Shown here one piece after another: positions 42,132 through 50,072 of a DNA stretch of 64,000 nt (its first letter is position 1; every line of letters starts with the position of its first letter). A program made the translations under genes and the position numbers. The notes beneath the pieces are model-generated. The model had not been told where the DNA came from. It did no database searches and saw only the letters and a program-made list of their open reading frames with translations. This DNA comes from Hyalangium versicolor. Lineage in GTDB: Bacteria; Myxococcota; Myxococcia; Myxococcales; Myxococcaceae. The stretch is taken from contig NZ_JAHXBF010000034.1 of the NCBI RefSeq assembly GCF_020103695.1, forward strand, positions 53,113 through 117,112. The letters are read 5' to 3'.

Positions 42132-42545
42132 TCAGCGCGGGGGCACGCCCTCCCTGACGACGCGGAACTCGAGGACGTGGGTGTGGTTGAAGAGCGCGAA
42201 GTCCACCTCGCGCTGGTAGGTCACCTGGATGCGCACGTCATCGTAGACGCGGCTGCGCTCGATATCGATCTGATCGTCCGTCAGCCCCAGACCTGGAACG
42301 ACGTGGTCGACCCCCCAACTGTCCGTCTCCACATGGGTGCCCATCCGGGTGGTGCGTGAGCGGATCTCCGCACGCAGCGCGCCGTCGTTCTGCGTCTGGC
42401 CGGCGAGGGTGAAGCTGGCGCTCACCGCCTCCTCCACATCCATGTTGTCCACGTAGAAGGGCACCACCTTCGCCGCGATGTAGATGACGAGGGCGACGAG
42501 GACGAGCACGAGAAGGGTTACAAGGTTCTTGGCTGCTTTCTGCAC
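42132..42545 (-). CDS. membrane-anchored protein of unknown function
   Basis: A 137-residue protein with one N-terminal membrane helix (LVTLLVLVLVALVIYIAAKV) and a soluble, probably periplasmic, C-terminal part (VDNMDVEEAVSASFTLAG; YDDVRIQVTYQREVDFALF). The general design resembles small type-IV-pilin-like or DUF4845 proteins, but I could not assign a family. GTG 42545 was preferred because GGGGGA precedes it and the membrane helix then starts at about residue 8; the open frame to 42629 adds 28 unlikely residues. Confidence 0.6.
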   Translation of the reverse strand: MQKAAKNLVTLLVLVLVALVIYIAAKVVPFYVDNMDVEEAVSASFTLAGQTQNDGALRAEIRSRTTRMGTHVETDSWGVDHVVPGLGLTDDQIDIERSRVYDDVRIQVTYQREVDFALFNHTHVLEFRVVREGVPPR

Positions 42546-42632
42546 GGTCCCCCGCCTCGCTAGAACCGCGGCGAGTCTGCAGAAGACCCGCCGCAGACCT
42601 TCGCGAGATTCTACACCCCAGAAAAACACAAA

Positions 42633-42662
42633 GGGGACGCCCTCCCTCGGGAGGACGCCCCC
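42633..42662 (-). terminator. rho-independent terminator
   Basis: Reading the minus strand, a 30-base near-perfect hairpin (stem of about 13 bp, GGGGGCGTCCTCCC against GGGAGGGCGTCCCC, two G-T pairs) is followed by TTTGTGTTTTTC (complement of 42621-42632). It ends the transcript of the EAK-rich small protein gene. This is the only canonical U-tract terminator I found in the window. Confidence 0.85.
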
Positions 42663-42689
42663 ATGTCACTCCCAGAGGGAGCGCGGGAA

Positions 42690-42878
42690 CTACTTGGTCT
42701 CGGCCGCGGCCTTCGGGGCCTCGTCCTTCTTCTCGGTCTTCGCCTCGGTCTTGGCCTCCTTCTTCTCCTCGGCCTTGGCCTCGGGCTTGGCCTCGGCCGC
42801 AGGCTTCTTGGCCTCGGCGGGCTTGGTGGCAAACGCAGGAGCGGACATCAGAAGGGCGGCGACGATGAGCTTCTTCAT
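42690..42878 (-). CDS. small exported Glu/Ala/Lys-rich protein
   Basis: A 62-residue protein missed by length-filtered annotation: signal peptide MKKLIVAALLMSAPAFA, then about 45 residues built almost entirely of E, A, K, P and T in EAK/AEAK repeats. It should be an extended, highly charged periplasmic peptide or linker. ATG 42878 has GGAG nine bases upstream, and a strong terminator follows the gene at 42633-42662, which together support expression. No family was recognised. Low-complexity proteins of this type are common in myxobacteria. Confidence 0.65.
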   Translation of the reverse strand: MKKLIVAALLMSAPAFATKPAEAKKPAAEAKPEAKAEEKKEAKTEAKTEKKDEAPKAAAETK

Positions 42879-43149
42879 GACGGGAATCTCCACGGGGGCA
42901 AACACGGCGCGAGATGCGGCCGCGTCGTGGAGGAAGAGAGCATCCGCCGTGCCACGGGGAACCCATTGAATTCATGACTATCGGCTTCTTCCGGTGTGGA
43001 GTTTTTCCTCAACTCTCTCTGCCCGCCTGATGAAACGCTCCCCAGGCCGAGGGAACCCTACCTTTCGTCACCCCATCACGGAGTACGGCGATGTTCTGCG
43101 CGACTGTGGGCACTGCCTCACCCGCGCCAGCCCTCGCCGCACACTCCTG

Positions 43150-44331
43150 TCAGCGCCGGGAGTGCTGGCGAAGGGCCTTCTCCAGCACCTCGGGCTTGAG
43201 CAGGTGCTCGAAGCCGGCATTGTGGATGCGCACGATCAGCTCAGGCTTCGTGGTCTTCAGGTTGCGCGCCGCATCGTCGAGGTTCCACCCCGCCGCAGCC
43301 AGCTGCTTGAGCAGATAGGCCCGCCGCGTCTGTGCCGCCGACAAACGGTACGTCTTGAGGTACTCGATCGTGCCGTCCTCCTCCCGGAGGATCATCTCGC
43401 CGATGTGATTCTCCGCCGACGGCTCCAGGCTGGTGACGAAGCGCTCCAGGGTGAACGGCCCCGCCTCATACACAGGCGTGGCGGAGACGTGCGTCCGCAG
43501 CAAGCCCCCTCCCATCACCTCCTGGAGGAAGTCCGCCCAGTCCTGGCGCAGGCGCTCCACCTCGGCCCGCAGGTCCTTCAGCGAGGACACCCGCCGCGCA
43601 TCCATGGAGCCTCCCAACGGCTCGACCTTCTCCAGGAAGCCATACTGCAGCAGCAGCTCGCCGTAGAAGTCCTCCAGCAGGGTCCGGTGCAGCACGCGGT
43701 AATCCTCGGGGTGCGACAGGATGAAGGCCGACAGCAGCACATCCGCCCGGTAGATGAGCACGCCCACCTGTTGCTCATGGATCTCGAACATCCGCAGCGC
43801 CTGCGCGAACGCCGCGTTGGCCCAGCCCGGCACCGACTGCTCGATGCGCGGACTCAGCCCGGTGGACAGCGACTCCCGCGAGTACTCATGCCATGCAATC
43901 TCCGGCCCCGCGAAGTGCAGGGCCAGGAAGCCCTCCATCGCCAGGTGCATCGGCAACAGGCGCAATTGCTGCCGGTCCTCGCGGCGCACCATCCGGTGCA
44001 GCACCCGCACCGAGAAGGGCCCCACCTTCAACTGCTTGCCGTCAGGCTTGCTCAATTGCGTCTCGACCGACGCCTCCACCTGCTGCTTGTCCCAGGACAT
44101 CACCAGTCCGTGCGGGATGTACGCGGCGTACTTGAGCCCAGGTGCCATCGGCTCGCCGCCCAGCGACACGACAGCCAGGTCATCGCCGTACTTGCGTGCG
44201 CTCAGGCGCAGGTCTCCCCGCACCGTGTCCCTCAGGACGGGCACCAGCCGGAAGTTGCCGAACACCTGGGACGGCGCCACCCGCAGGCCCTGGAGGCCGA
44301 TCTGCTTTGTCACCACGCTGCGGCGTCCCAT
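43150..44331 (-). CDS. ARPP-2-like domain protein with C-terminal HTH
   Basis: A 393-residue cytosolic protein. Most of it resembles the ARPP-2 family as I recall it: an N-terminal GLRVAPSQVFGNFRLVPVLRD, then LPMHLAMEGFLALHFAGPEI with AWHEYSRESLSTGLSPRIEQ, and later ENHIGEMILREEDGTIEYLK. The last 45 residues look like a Fis-type helix-turn-helix (YLLKQLAAAGWNLDDAARNL; ELIVRIHNAGFEHLL). ATG 44331 is one base after the stop codon of the vWA gene, so translation is coupled and the products likely act together. Biochemistry unknown; the HTH suggests nucleic-acid contact. The open frame to 45129 is antisense noise from the high GC. Confidence 0.6.
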   Translation of the reverse strand: MGRRSVVTKQIGLQGLRVAPSQVFGNFRLVPVLRDTVRGDLRLSARKYGDDLAVVSLGGEPMAPGLKYAAYIPHGLVMSWDKQQVEASVETQLSKPDGKQLKVGPFSVRVLHRMVRREDRQQLRLLPMHLAMEGFLALHFAGPEIAWHEYSRESLSTGLSPRIEQSVPGWANAAFAQALRMFEIHEQQVGVLIYRADVLLSAFILSHPEDYRVLHRTLLEDFYGELLLQYGFLEKVEPLGGSMDARRVSSLKDLRAEVERLRQDWADFLQEVMGGGLLRTHVSATPVYEAGPFTLERFVTSLEPSAENHIGEMILREEDGTIEYLKTYRLSAAQTRRAYLLKQLAAAGWNLDDAARNLKTTKPELIVRIHNAGFEHLLKPEVLEKALRQHSRR

Positions 44332-44332
44332 C

Positions 44333-45925
44333 TCACACCTCCTCTTCCGGCTCGGCGGGCTCTTCTTCCTCGGGGAGGGCTTGCGGCGAAACCTCGGAGG
44401 CCAACGGCGAGGGCACTCCCCGCTTGCGCGCATCGCGTTCGAGCAGGCCACGCACGCGTGCAGCCAGGTAATGCTCCAGCTCGGACAGCGGGGCCGCGCC
44501 TTCGGCGAACCGCGCGAAGCCGAGCACCGTCGGCAGATCCTCCGCGTCCCGCACTCCCACCGTGGGCACGCTGGCCCCGAGCCCTCGGGGAGCGAACAGC
44601 TCCGAGTCGAACACGGGGTTGGCGTGAATGAGGGACGTGCGGCGCTTGGGATCCAGCTTCGTGCGGAAGATTCGGGTGAGATCCGCCACCGCGTTGGGAG
44701 GCCCGTTGTCGTAGCCGTCGGAGACGACGACCACCAGCTCTGCCCCCCACTCCAGTGCGTCGAGCAGCGGCGTGGCCAGATCCGTCTGCCCGCGCGGCCT
44801 GTCCAGGAGTGGATCCGCGACAGGCGTCGTCCAGAAGGCGCGGTACTCCCGAGCGGCAGCGCCCAGCAGGTAGTGCGCGGCCAGCGCCACTCCGTACGGG
44901 CGGCGGCGCTTCTCGCGGGAGCCCGAGCTGGAGTAGCTGTTGTCCAGCACCGCGGCAACCCGGCCCAGGGCGATCGGAGCCCTCCCCAACGTCCGCGCCG
45001 CGGCCTGCCCGAGCGCGGCGTGCAACTCCTCCCGCCGCTCCTGCCGTGCCTGCGGTGAGAGCGACAGCGCGTACAACGCCAGCCGGGTGAGCGGCACCCG
45101 CGACAGCTCCACGGAGAGCTCCACACCATCCGCGCGCGCGGCAGCCCCCTGCAAGCGGAGCCGCTCGGCCTGGGTGAGGCGCGGGTCGATGCGCTCGAGG
45201 AACACCGCCCGGGGGATGCCGTGCTTGTAGGCCAACCCCTCGGCGATGGTGAAAGGCAGCTCGAAGAGCGCCTCCTGGGTGTAGTGGGCCTGACGGAACT
45301 TCTCCAGCAGCGGGCGGGTGTACACGCGCTTGCGCCAGCCGTGGAACAGGAATGGGCCTCGCTCGCCGTCGAGCTTCAGGTGCGAGTGCACCACCGCCGA
45401 GCGCAGCTTGGAGCGATACTTCACCGCGTCGAAGTCCAGGTCCGGCCGCCCCGCGAGGTACTCGCGGACGATCGCGCGCGAACGGCGGTTGTTGATGCGC
45501 CGCGAGCGCAGCAGCTCCAGCACTCGGTAGGCCCGCGGAGGCGGCAGCGCGCGGAGCGTGGCCGCGATCAGCGCCCCCTCCTCGCGCCGGTCCGCTGGCG
45601 GCGTGTCACGGCCGGTCGCCAGCAGGTTGAGGACGATCTGCGCCCGGTTGAAGTGGTTGATGCCCGCCGCCAGCGTGCGGGTGTAGAGCCGGCGGTAGTT
45701 GCCCAGGATGTACTCGTGCAGGAACTCGATGGAGACAGCCTGACCGTGCGCGTCATTGTAGAACTCGTGCTGCCCCGTGCAGGAGAAGCACGCGTTGACG
45801 AACATCACCAGATCCTCGCGTGCGACCTGTTCGGCCCGCAGCGCGCCTGCCAGCTCCTTCAAGACGACCTCCCAGAGCCCAAGGGATTCAGGTGGGCACG
45901 AGCGCCGCTCGGGGAGTGAGGACAC
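44333..45925 (-). CDS. vWA-domain protein with TROVE-like helical repeats
   Basis: A 530-residue protein. Residues 15-310 are helical repeats (FVNACFSCTGQHEFYNDAHG; INHFNRAQIVLNLLATG; YLAGRPDLDFDAVKYRSKLR) resembling the HEAT-like ring of TROVE/Ro60 proteins. Residues 320-470 form a von Willebrand A domain with MIDAS D328-x-S330-x-S332 (VLDNSYSSSGS), T381 and D403 (VVVSDGYDNG). The last 20 residues are acidic (EEEEPAEPEEE). Ro proteins bind misfolded RNA and Y RNAs; a similar job is inferred, not shown. GTG 45925 is the start, without a clear ribosome site. It forms a two-gene operon with the ARPP-2-like gene. Confidence 0.65.
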   Translation of the reverse strand: MSSLPERRSCPPESLGLWEVVLKELAGALRAEQVAREDLVMFVNACFSCTGQHEFYNDAHGQAVSIEFLHEYILGNYRRLYTRTLAAGINHFNRAQIVLNLLATGRDTPPADRREEGALIAATLRALPPPRAYRVLELLRSRRINNRRSRAIVREYLAGRPDLDFDAVKYRSKLRSAVVHSHLKLDGERGPFLFHGWRKRVYTRPLLEKFRQAHYTQEALFELPFTIAEGLAYKHGIPRAVFLERIDPRLTQAERLRLQGAAARADGVELSVELSRVPLTRLALYALSLSPQARQERREELHAALGQAAARTLGRAPIALGRVAAVLDNSYSSSGSREKRRRPYGVALAAHYLLGAAAREYRAFWTTPVADPLLDRPRGQTDLATPLLDALEWGAELVVVVSDGYDNGPPNAVADLTRIFRTKLDPKRRTSLIHANPVFDSELFAPRGLGASVPTVGVRDAEDLPTVLGFARFAEGAAPLSELEHYLAARVRGLLERDARKRGVPSPLASEVSPQALPEEEEPAEPEEEV

Positions 45926-46124
45926 GACCAGCTAGTCAAGCTACAAAGGCTCGGTTCGGAAGTCGCATCGCAGTCCCGCGAGCGGCGCTCTCAGATTACC
46001 ACGGGCCGAGTTGGATGAGCTGACAGGCCCGCCAGGCAGCCCAGGGTTATCGGCCTGTTCCCTGAACCGCTCGTGTCTGAGTAGGGTTCTGGCTCGTCCC
46101 CTCACCGCTGTTCCTGGGAGCCCC

Positions 46125-46559
46125 ATGTCCGAGCACAAGCCCTCCCTGAAGCGCTCCCTGGAGAACGTACGCGCCGAGCTCCTTGCGGATCCCGACACCC
46201 AGCGCATCGCCCAATCGCTGGACATGAGGTTGGAAGACTATGTGGAGCTGGTGCTCGACTATGCCCGCAACCCGGACAAGGAGCCCCAGCTTCTGGTGGC
46301 CTCGGACGAGGAGCTGCGCGAGGCCGGTTACAACCCTCCCAGCGCCGAGAAGGTCGCCGGCTTCTTCCTCGCCGGTGTCCGAGGAGAGCTAGGCCTGGGC
46401 GAGCCCTCCTCCTACAAGACCGGGTATGAGCCCGCGCAGGAGGCTACCGGCAAGCCCTCGCTTCGAGGCGACGAGAACCAGAAGCCCGTGGCTGCGCAGG
46501 ATGAGAAGAGCCAGGCCCTGCTCAAGCACATCCCCAAGGGAGGACCTGATCGCGTGTAG
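46125..46559 (+). CDS. conserved hypothetical protein
   Basis: A 144-residue soluble, charged protein without signal or membrane segment. The first half is helical (SLENVRAELLADPDTQRIAQ; LDYARNPDKEPQLLVASDEEL), the last third is polar and probably disordered (ATGKPSLRGDENQKPVAAQD). No family was recognised. ATG 46125 has GGGAG six bases upstream; the open frame to 46011 is not needed. It is divergent from the vWA gene with a 200-bp gap and is followed by the glycine-rich gene 111 bp downstream. Confidence 0.6.
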   Translation: MSEHKPSLKRSLENVRAELLADPDTQRIAQSLDMRLEDYVELVLDYARNPDKEPQLLVASDEELREAGYNPPSAEKVAGFFLAGVRGELGLGEPSSYKTGYEPAQEATGKPSLRGDENQKPVAAQDEKSQALLKHIPKGGPDRV

Positions 46560-46670
46560 TTCCGACGCAACTGCTGCGCACATGGGCTGATAATCCCTCT
46601 GTATTCCCCACCTTCCGGTGCCATTCCAAAAATCCTCCGGAGCGCACCGGGACAGCCCAGAGGTCAGCCC

Positions 46671-47276
46671 ATGTCGGTCGGCGGAGCAAGCGGGTCCAAT
46701 GGAAGCAGCAGGGGTTCGAGCGGTGCGAGCAGGGGTTCAAGCGGTACCGGCGCAAGCAAGGGTACCAGCGCGAGCAAGGGCACCAGCACGGCCGGCAAGG
46801 CTGCGAACGGGATCAGCGGCGCTCTGGGCGGAATCGGCAAGGCCATTGGCAATGCGATGAGCGGGATTGGCAAGGCCGTGGGCAGCGTCGCGCGCGGAGT
46901 GAGCGCGGCGGCAGGCCAGATCTCGAGCGCTCTGGGCAAGGTCTCCGGCTTCGTCGAGAAGGGGCTCAGCGCGCTGACGTCGCCCATCAAGGACCTGGTG
47001 GGCAAGGCGCTCTCTCGGATGCCCTTCGGCATCGGCCAGCTGGCCAAGCCGTTCGCTGACAAGTTCCTCAATCATGCACTGTCCATGGTGGCCGGCGGGC
47101 CGCTGGGCGGTGTGGCCTCGATGTTCGGGGCGGCGCCCAGCGTGAGCAAGCTCGCGGACATGGTCGACACCGTGCGCAAGAGCGCTGATGTCGTGGGGGA
47201 TGTGGCGGAGGGCCGGTTCAATGCCCAGCAGATGGCTGCCTTCGCCCAGTCCAAGATGCTGCGCGGGATGTTCTAA
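46671..47276 (+). CDS. Gly/Ser/Ala-rich protein with glycine-zipper region
   Basis: A 201-residue protein of unusual composition. Residues 1-45 are Ser/Gly/Ala/Thr repeats (RGSSG, RGSSG, SKGTSASKGTS). Residues 45-100 are a glycine-zipper-like stretch with small residues every fourth position (GISGALGGIGKAIGNAMSGI, GKAVGSVARG). Residues 105-200 are amphipathic helices (FADKFLNHALSMVAGGPLGG; RFNAQQMAAFAQSKMLRG). It lacks a signal peptide. Such designs are seen in membrane-inserting or secreted effector-like proteins, but no homolog was recognised. The DNA is internally repetitive at 46690-46800. AGAGGT lies nine bases before the ATG. Confidence 0.6.
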   Translation: MSVGGASGSNGSSRGSSGASRGSSGTGASKGTSASKGTSTAGKAANGISGALGGIGKAIGNAMSGIGKAVGSVARGVSAAAGQISSALGKVSGFVEKGLSALTSPIKDLVGKALSRMPFGIGQLAKPFADKFLNHALSMVAGGPLGGVASMFGAAPSVSKLADMVDTVRKSADVVGDVAEGRFNAQQMAAFAQSKMLRGMF

Positions 47277-47303
47277 ACACCGGGAATGGGTGGAAGGTTC
47301 CCC

Positions 47304-48065
47304 TCACTCCGTGTAATACGTCGCGATCGAACGTCCATTGATGGCGTGTACATCAATGTCGAGCTCATACACCTCGCGGAGCACCTCGGGCCGGATGATC
47401 TGCGAGGGGCTCCCCTGGAACGCGACCTTGCCGTTCCGCATCGCGATGATGTGATCCGAGTAACAGGACGCAAAGTTGATGTCATGAAGGACAGCCACCA
47501 CGCTCTTGCCCAATGCGTCCGCCGCGCGCCGGAGCAGTTTCATCATCGAGACGGCGTGCCGCAGGTCCAGGCTGTTGAGGGGCTCGTCGAGGAGCACGTA
47601 GTGGGTGTCCTGGCACAAGACCATCGCGACGAATGCCCGTTGCCGCTGGCCCCCGGAGAGTTCATCGAGGTAGCGCTCCGCCAGGGCGCCCAGATCCAGG
47701 TGCGTGATGGCACGTTCGACATGCTCACGGTCCGATTCGAGCGTCCTCCCTCGAGTATGGGGATAGCGTCCGAAGGTCACGAGTTCGCGCACCGTCAGCC
47801 GTGCCGAGACATGGTTGTCTTGCCGGAGGATGGCCAACCGCCGGGCCAGCTCCTCGCTCGGAGTGGAAACCACATCCATTCCATCGACATGCACCGCGCC
47901 GGCCGACATGGGGAGGAGCCTGCTGACCATCGACAGGAACGTCGACTTCCCGGCGCCGTTGGGGCCGATGATCGACGTGACCCCTTTCTCGGGCAGCGTG
48001 ATGCTCACGTCGTCGACGACGATGGACTCGCCGTAGCGCTTCGTGACCCGGCTCGCCTCGATCAT
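47304..48065 (-). CDS. ferric-siderophore ABC transporter, ATP-binding subunit
   Basis: A 253-residue ABC ATPase, last of four overlapping genes. Walker A GPNGAGKS, the signature LSGGQRQR, Walker B YVLLDEP and the switch His in VLHDINFA are all present. The sequence is of the YclP/VctC type (opening SRVTKRYGESIVVDD), known for catecholate siderophores such as petrobactin or vibriobactin. It energises uptake across the inner membrane. Its start overlaps the end of the permease gene by 4 bases. Expression is expected to follow the Fur-controlled promoter upstream of the binding-protein gene. Confidence 0.9.
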   Translation of the reverse strand: MIEASRVTKRYGESIVVDDVSITLPEKGVTSIIGPNGAGKSTFLSMVSRLLPMSAGAVHVDGMDVVSTPSEELARRLAILRQDNHVSARLTVRELVTFGRYPHTRGRTLESDREHVERAITHLDLGALAERYLDELSGGQRQRAFVAMVLCQDTHYVLLDEPLNSLDLRHAVSMMKLLRRAADALGKSVVAVLHDINFASCYSDHIIAMRNGKVAFQGSPSQIIRPEVLREVYELDIDVHAINGRSIATYYTE

Positions 48066-49030
48066 GTCTTGGCTCCTTTCAACATCAGCACGATGAAGGC
48101 CACGCCTCCGAAGAACTCAATGACCACGCGCAGGCTCGCGTCGAACCCGAGGACCCGCTCCAGGATGACCTGCCCGATCAGGAGCAGGCTCACGGCGAGC
48201 AGTGCCACTCCTGGCAGGAGCAGCGCATGACGGTAGGTGCGCAGCATCACGTAGGCGAGGTTGGCCACCAGCAGCCCAAAGAAGGTCACCGGGCCCACCA
48301 GCGCCGTCGAAATCGAGACCAGGAGCGTCACCAGCATCAGGACGCGCGCCACGACACGATCGTGGCTGACGCCCACGCTGATCGCAGCCTCGCGTCCCAG
48401 GACCAGGGCGTCGCAGGCAGGCAGCAGGCGCACCCCGTAGAGGGACACCCCGAGCGTCACCACGCCAGAGACGAGGAGCAGGCCCTGATCTGGATTGTTG
48501 AAGGTGGCGAAGAAACGATCCTGGAGGAAGACGAACTCGTTGGGATCGATGAGCCGCTGGAGAAAGGCCGAGGCGTTGCGGAACAGGATGCCCACGACGA
48601 TGCCCGCGAGGCCCAGCAGTTCCAGGTGGTGGCGCGTGCCGGAGAAGAACCAGCGCCTGAGCACCGCCGTGAAGGCCAGCATCAACCCCACGTGGAGCAC
48701 GAACAGGAGGCGGGGATCGACCTTGGCGAGGGTGCTCGAGCCCAGCATGAACAGCAGCACGGTATGCAGCAGCACGTAGAACGAGTCGAAGCCCATGATC
48801 GCTGGCGTCAAGATGCGATTCTGGGTGATGGTCTGGAAGAGCACCGTCGACACAGCCACCGCGAAACCCACGAGCGCCATCGTGGCCGCCTTGCGGGCCC
48901 GGAAAGGGAGCACGAAGTCCCACTGGCCATTCGCGCCAACAGTCATGAAGACAGCGAGGCAGCAAACCGCCACCACGGCCAGGAGCAGCACGGTCGCGCG
49001 CGTACCCGCGAGGCGCTCCTCAGGAAGCAC
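48062..49030 (-). CDS. ferric-siderophore ABC transporter, permease (FecCD)
   Basis: A 322-residue FecCD-type permease with about nine to ten hydrophobic helices, of the YclO/VctG type. Typical family stretches are FQTITQNRILTPAIMGFDSF, LGREAAISVGVSHDRVVARV, and VGPVTFFGLLVANLAYVMLR. GTG 49030 was chosen, overlapping the preceding gene by 11 bases; the open frame extends to 49069. It pairs with the second permease encoded upstream. Confidence 0.9.
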   Translation of the reverse strand: MLPEERLAGTRATVLLLAVVAVCCLAVFMTVGANGQWDFVLPFRARKAATMALVGFAVAVSTVLFQTITQNRILTPAIMGFDSFYVLLHTVLLFMLGSSTLAKVDPRLLFVLHVGLMLAFTAVLRRWFFSGTRHHLELLGLAGIVVGILFRNASAFLQRLIDPNEFVFLQDRFFATFNNPDQGLLLVSGVVTLGVSLYGVRLLPACDALVLGREAAISVGVSHDRVVARVLMLVTLLVSISTALVGPVTFFGLLVANLAYVMLRTYRHALLLPGVALLAVSLLLIGQVILERVLGFDASLRVVIEFFGGVAFIVLMLKGAKT

Positions 49031-50072
49031 GAGCCGCTCGCTTCCGCAGAAGGACGAGGAAGAGCGCACTGCCCAGCACTCCGGCGATCATCCCCACCGG
49101 AATCTCATAGGGAGCACGAACGACCCGGCCAACGATGTCGCAGGCCAGGACGAAGATGGCTCCGAGCAGCGCAACCCAGGGCAGCGAGCGGCGCGCATTG
49201 TCGCCGAAGGCCATGCTGACGATGTTGGGGACCACCATTCCCAGGAAGGGGATCATCCCCACCGTCACCACCACGGCCGCGGTCACCATCGACACGATGA
49301 CCAAGCCCAACATGACCACCTTGCGATAATCGAGGCCAAGGTTCGTCGCGAAGGCTTCGCCCATCCCCGCGAGGGTGAAGCGATCTGCGGCAAGGTACGC
49401 CAGCGCGGTGAGCGCGAAAGCCCCCCAGAGGAGCTCATAACGGCCCCTCAGCACGCTGGAGAAGTCTCCCACGGTCCACGCGGAGAGCGACTGCAGGAGG
49501 TCGAAGCGGTAGGCGAAGAAGGTGGTGACGGAGTCGATCACGCTGCCCAGGATCAATCCGAGCAGGGGAACCACCAGCGCCGAGCGCAGGGGGATCCTCC
49601 GCAGGATCAGCAGGAATACCGTGGTGCCGGCCAGCGCGAAGCTCGCCGCACACACCATCTTCGAGAAGAGCGACGCGTCCGGGGCCACGAGGGTGATCGC
49701 CAGAACGCCGAGGCTCGCCGACTCCGAGGTCCCGGCGGTGGAGGGCTCCACGAAGCGGTTGCGGGCGATCATCTGCATGATCAAGCCGGCCATGCCCAAG
49801 GCGGCGCCCGAAAGGACGATCGCGAAAGTGCGAGGGAGCCTGCTGACGAGCAGCAACTGCATGGATTGCCCGCCCGGCTCTGCTGACAGGAGCGTCCCCC
49901 ACGAGATGTCGCTGACGCCGATGGCTGTGCTGCTGAGCCCGAGCACGCACAGCACCACGAGCCCCGCAAAGAAGGCGAGCCTCACACGAGCGTGCCGCGC
50001 TGGGGCGCCGGTCGCGGGCACTGGTCGCTGGTCCTCACCCGACACGAGTTCAGCGTGCTTTGCTGTAGGCAT
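49020..50072 (-). CDS. ferric-siderophore ABC transporter, permease (FecCD)
   Basis: A 350-residue FecCD permease of the YclN/VctD type. Family motifs include VSRLPRTFAIVLSGAALGMA with LIMQMIARNRFVEPSTAGTS, and VTVGMIPFLGMVVPNIVSMA late in the protein. About nine membrane helices follow a short basic cytosolic N-terminus. It forms the membrane channel with the product of the next gene. The ATG at 50072 overlaps the binding-protein gene by 23 bases, so the operon is translated as a coupled unit. Confidence 0.9.
   Translation of the reverse strand: MPTAKHAELVSGEDQRPVPATGAPARHARVRLAFFAGLVVLCVLGLSSTAIGVSDISWGTLLSAEPGGQSMQLLLVSRLPRTFAIVLSGAALGMAGLIMQMIARNRFVEPSTAGTSESASLGVLAITLVAPDASLFSKMVCAASFALAGTTVFLLILRRIPLRSALVVPLLGLILGSVIDSVTTFFAYRFDLLQSLSAWTVGDFSSVLRGRYELLWGAFALTALAYLAADRFTLAGMGEAFATNLGLDYRKVVMLGLVIVSMVTAAVVVTVGMIPFLGMVVPNIVSMAFGDNARRSLPWVALLGAIFVLACDIVGRVVRAPYEIPVGMIAGVLGSALFLVLLRKRAARAS

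Noticed and set aside
46690..46800. Short repeats considered as a CRISPR array
   Set aside because: The repeats are 9-15 bp, in frame with Ser/Gly codons of a gene, with no regular spacers.
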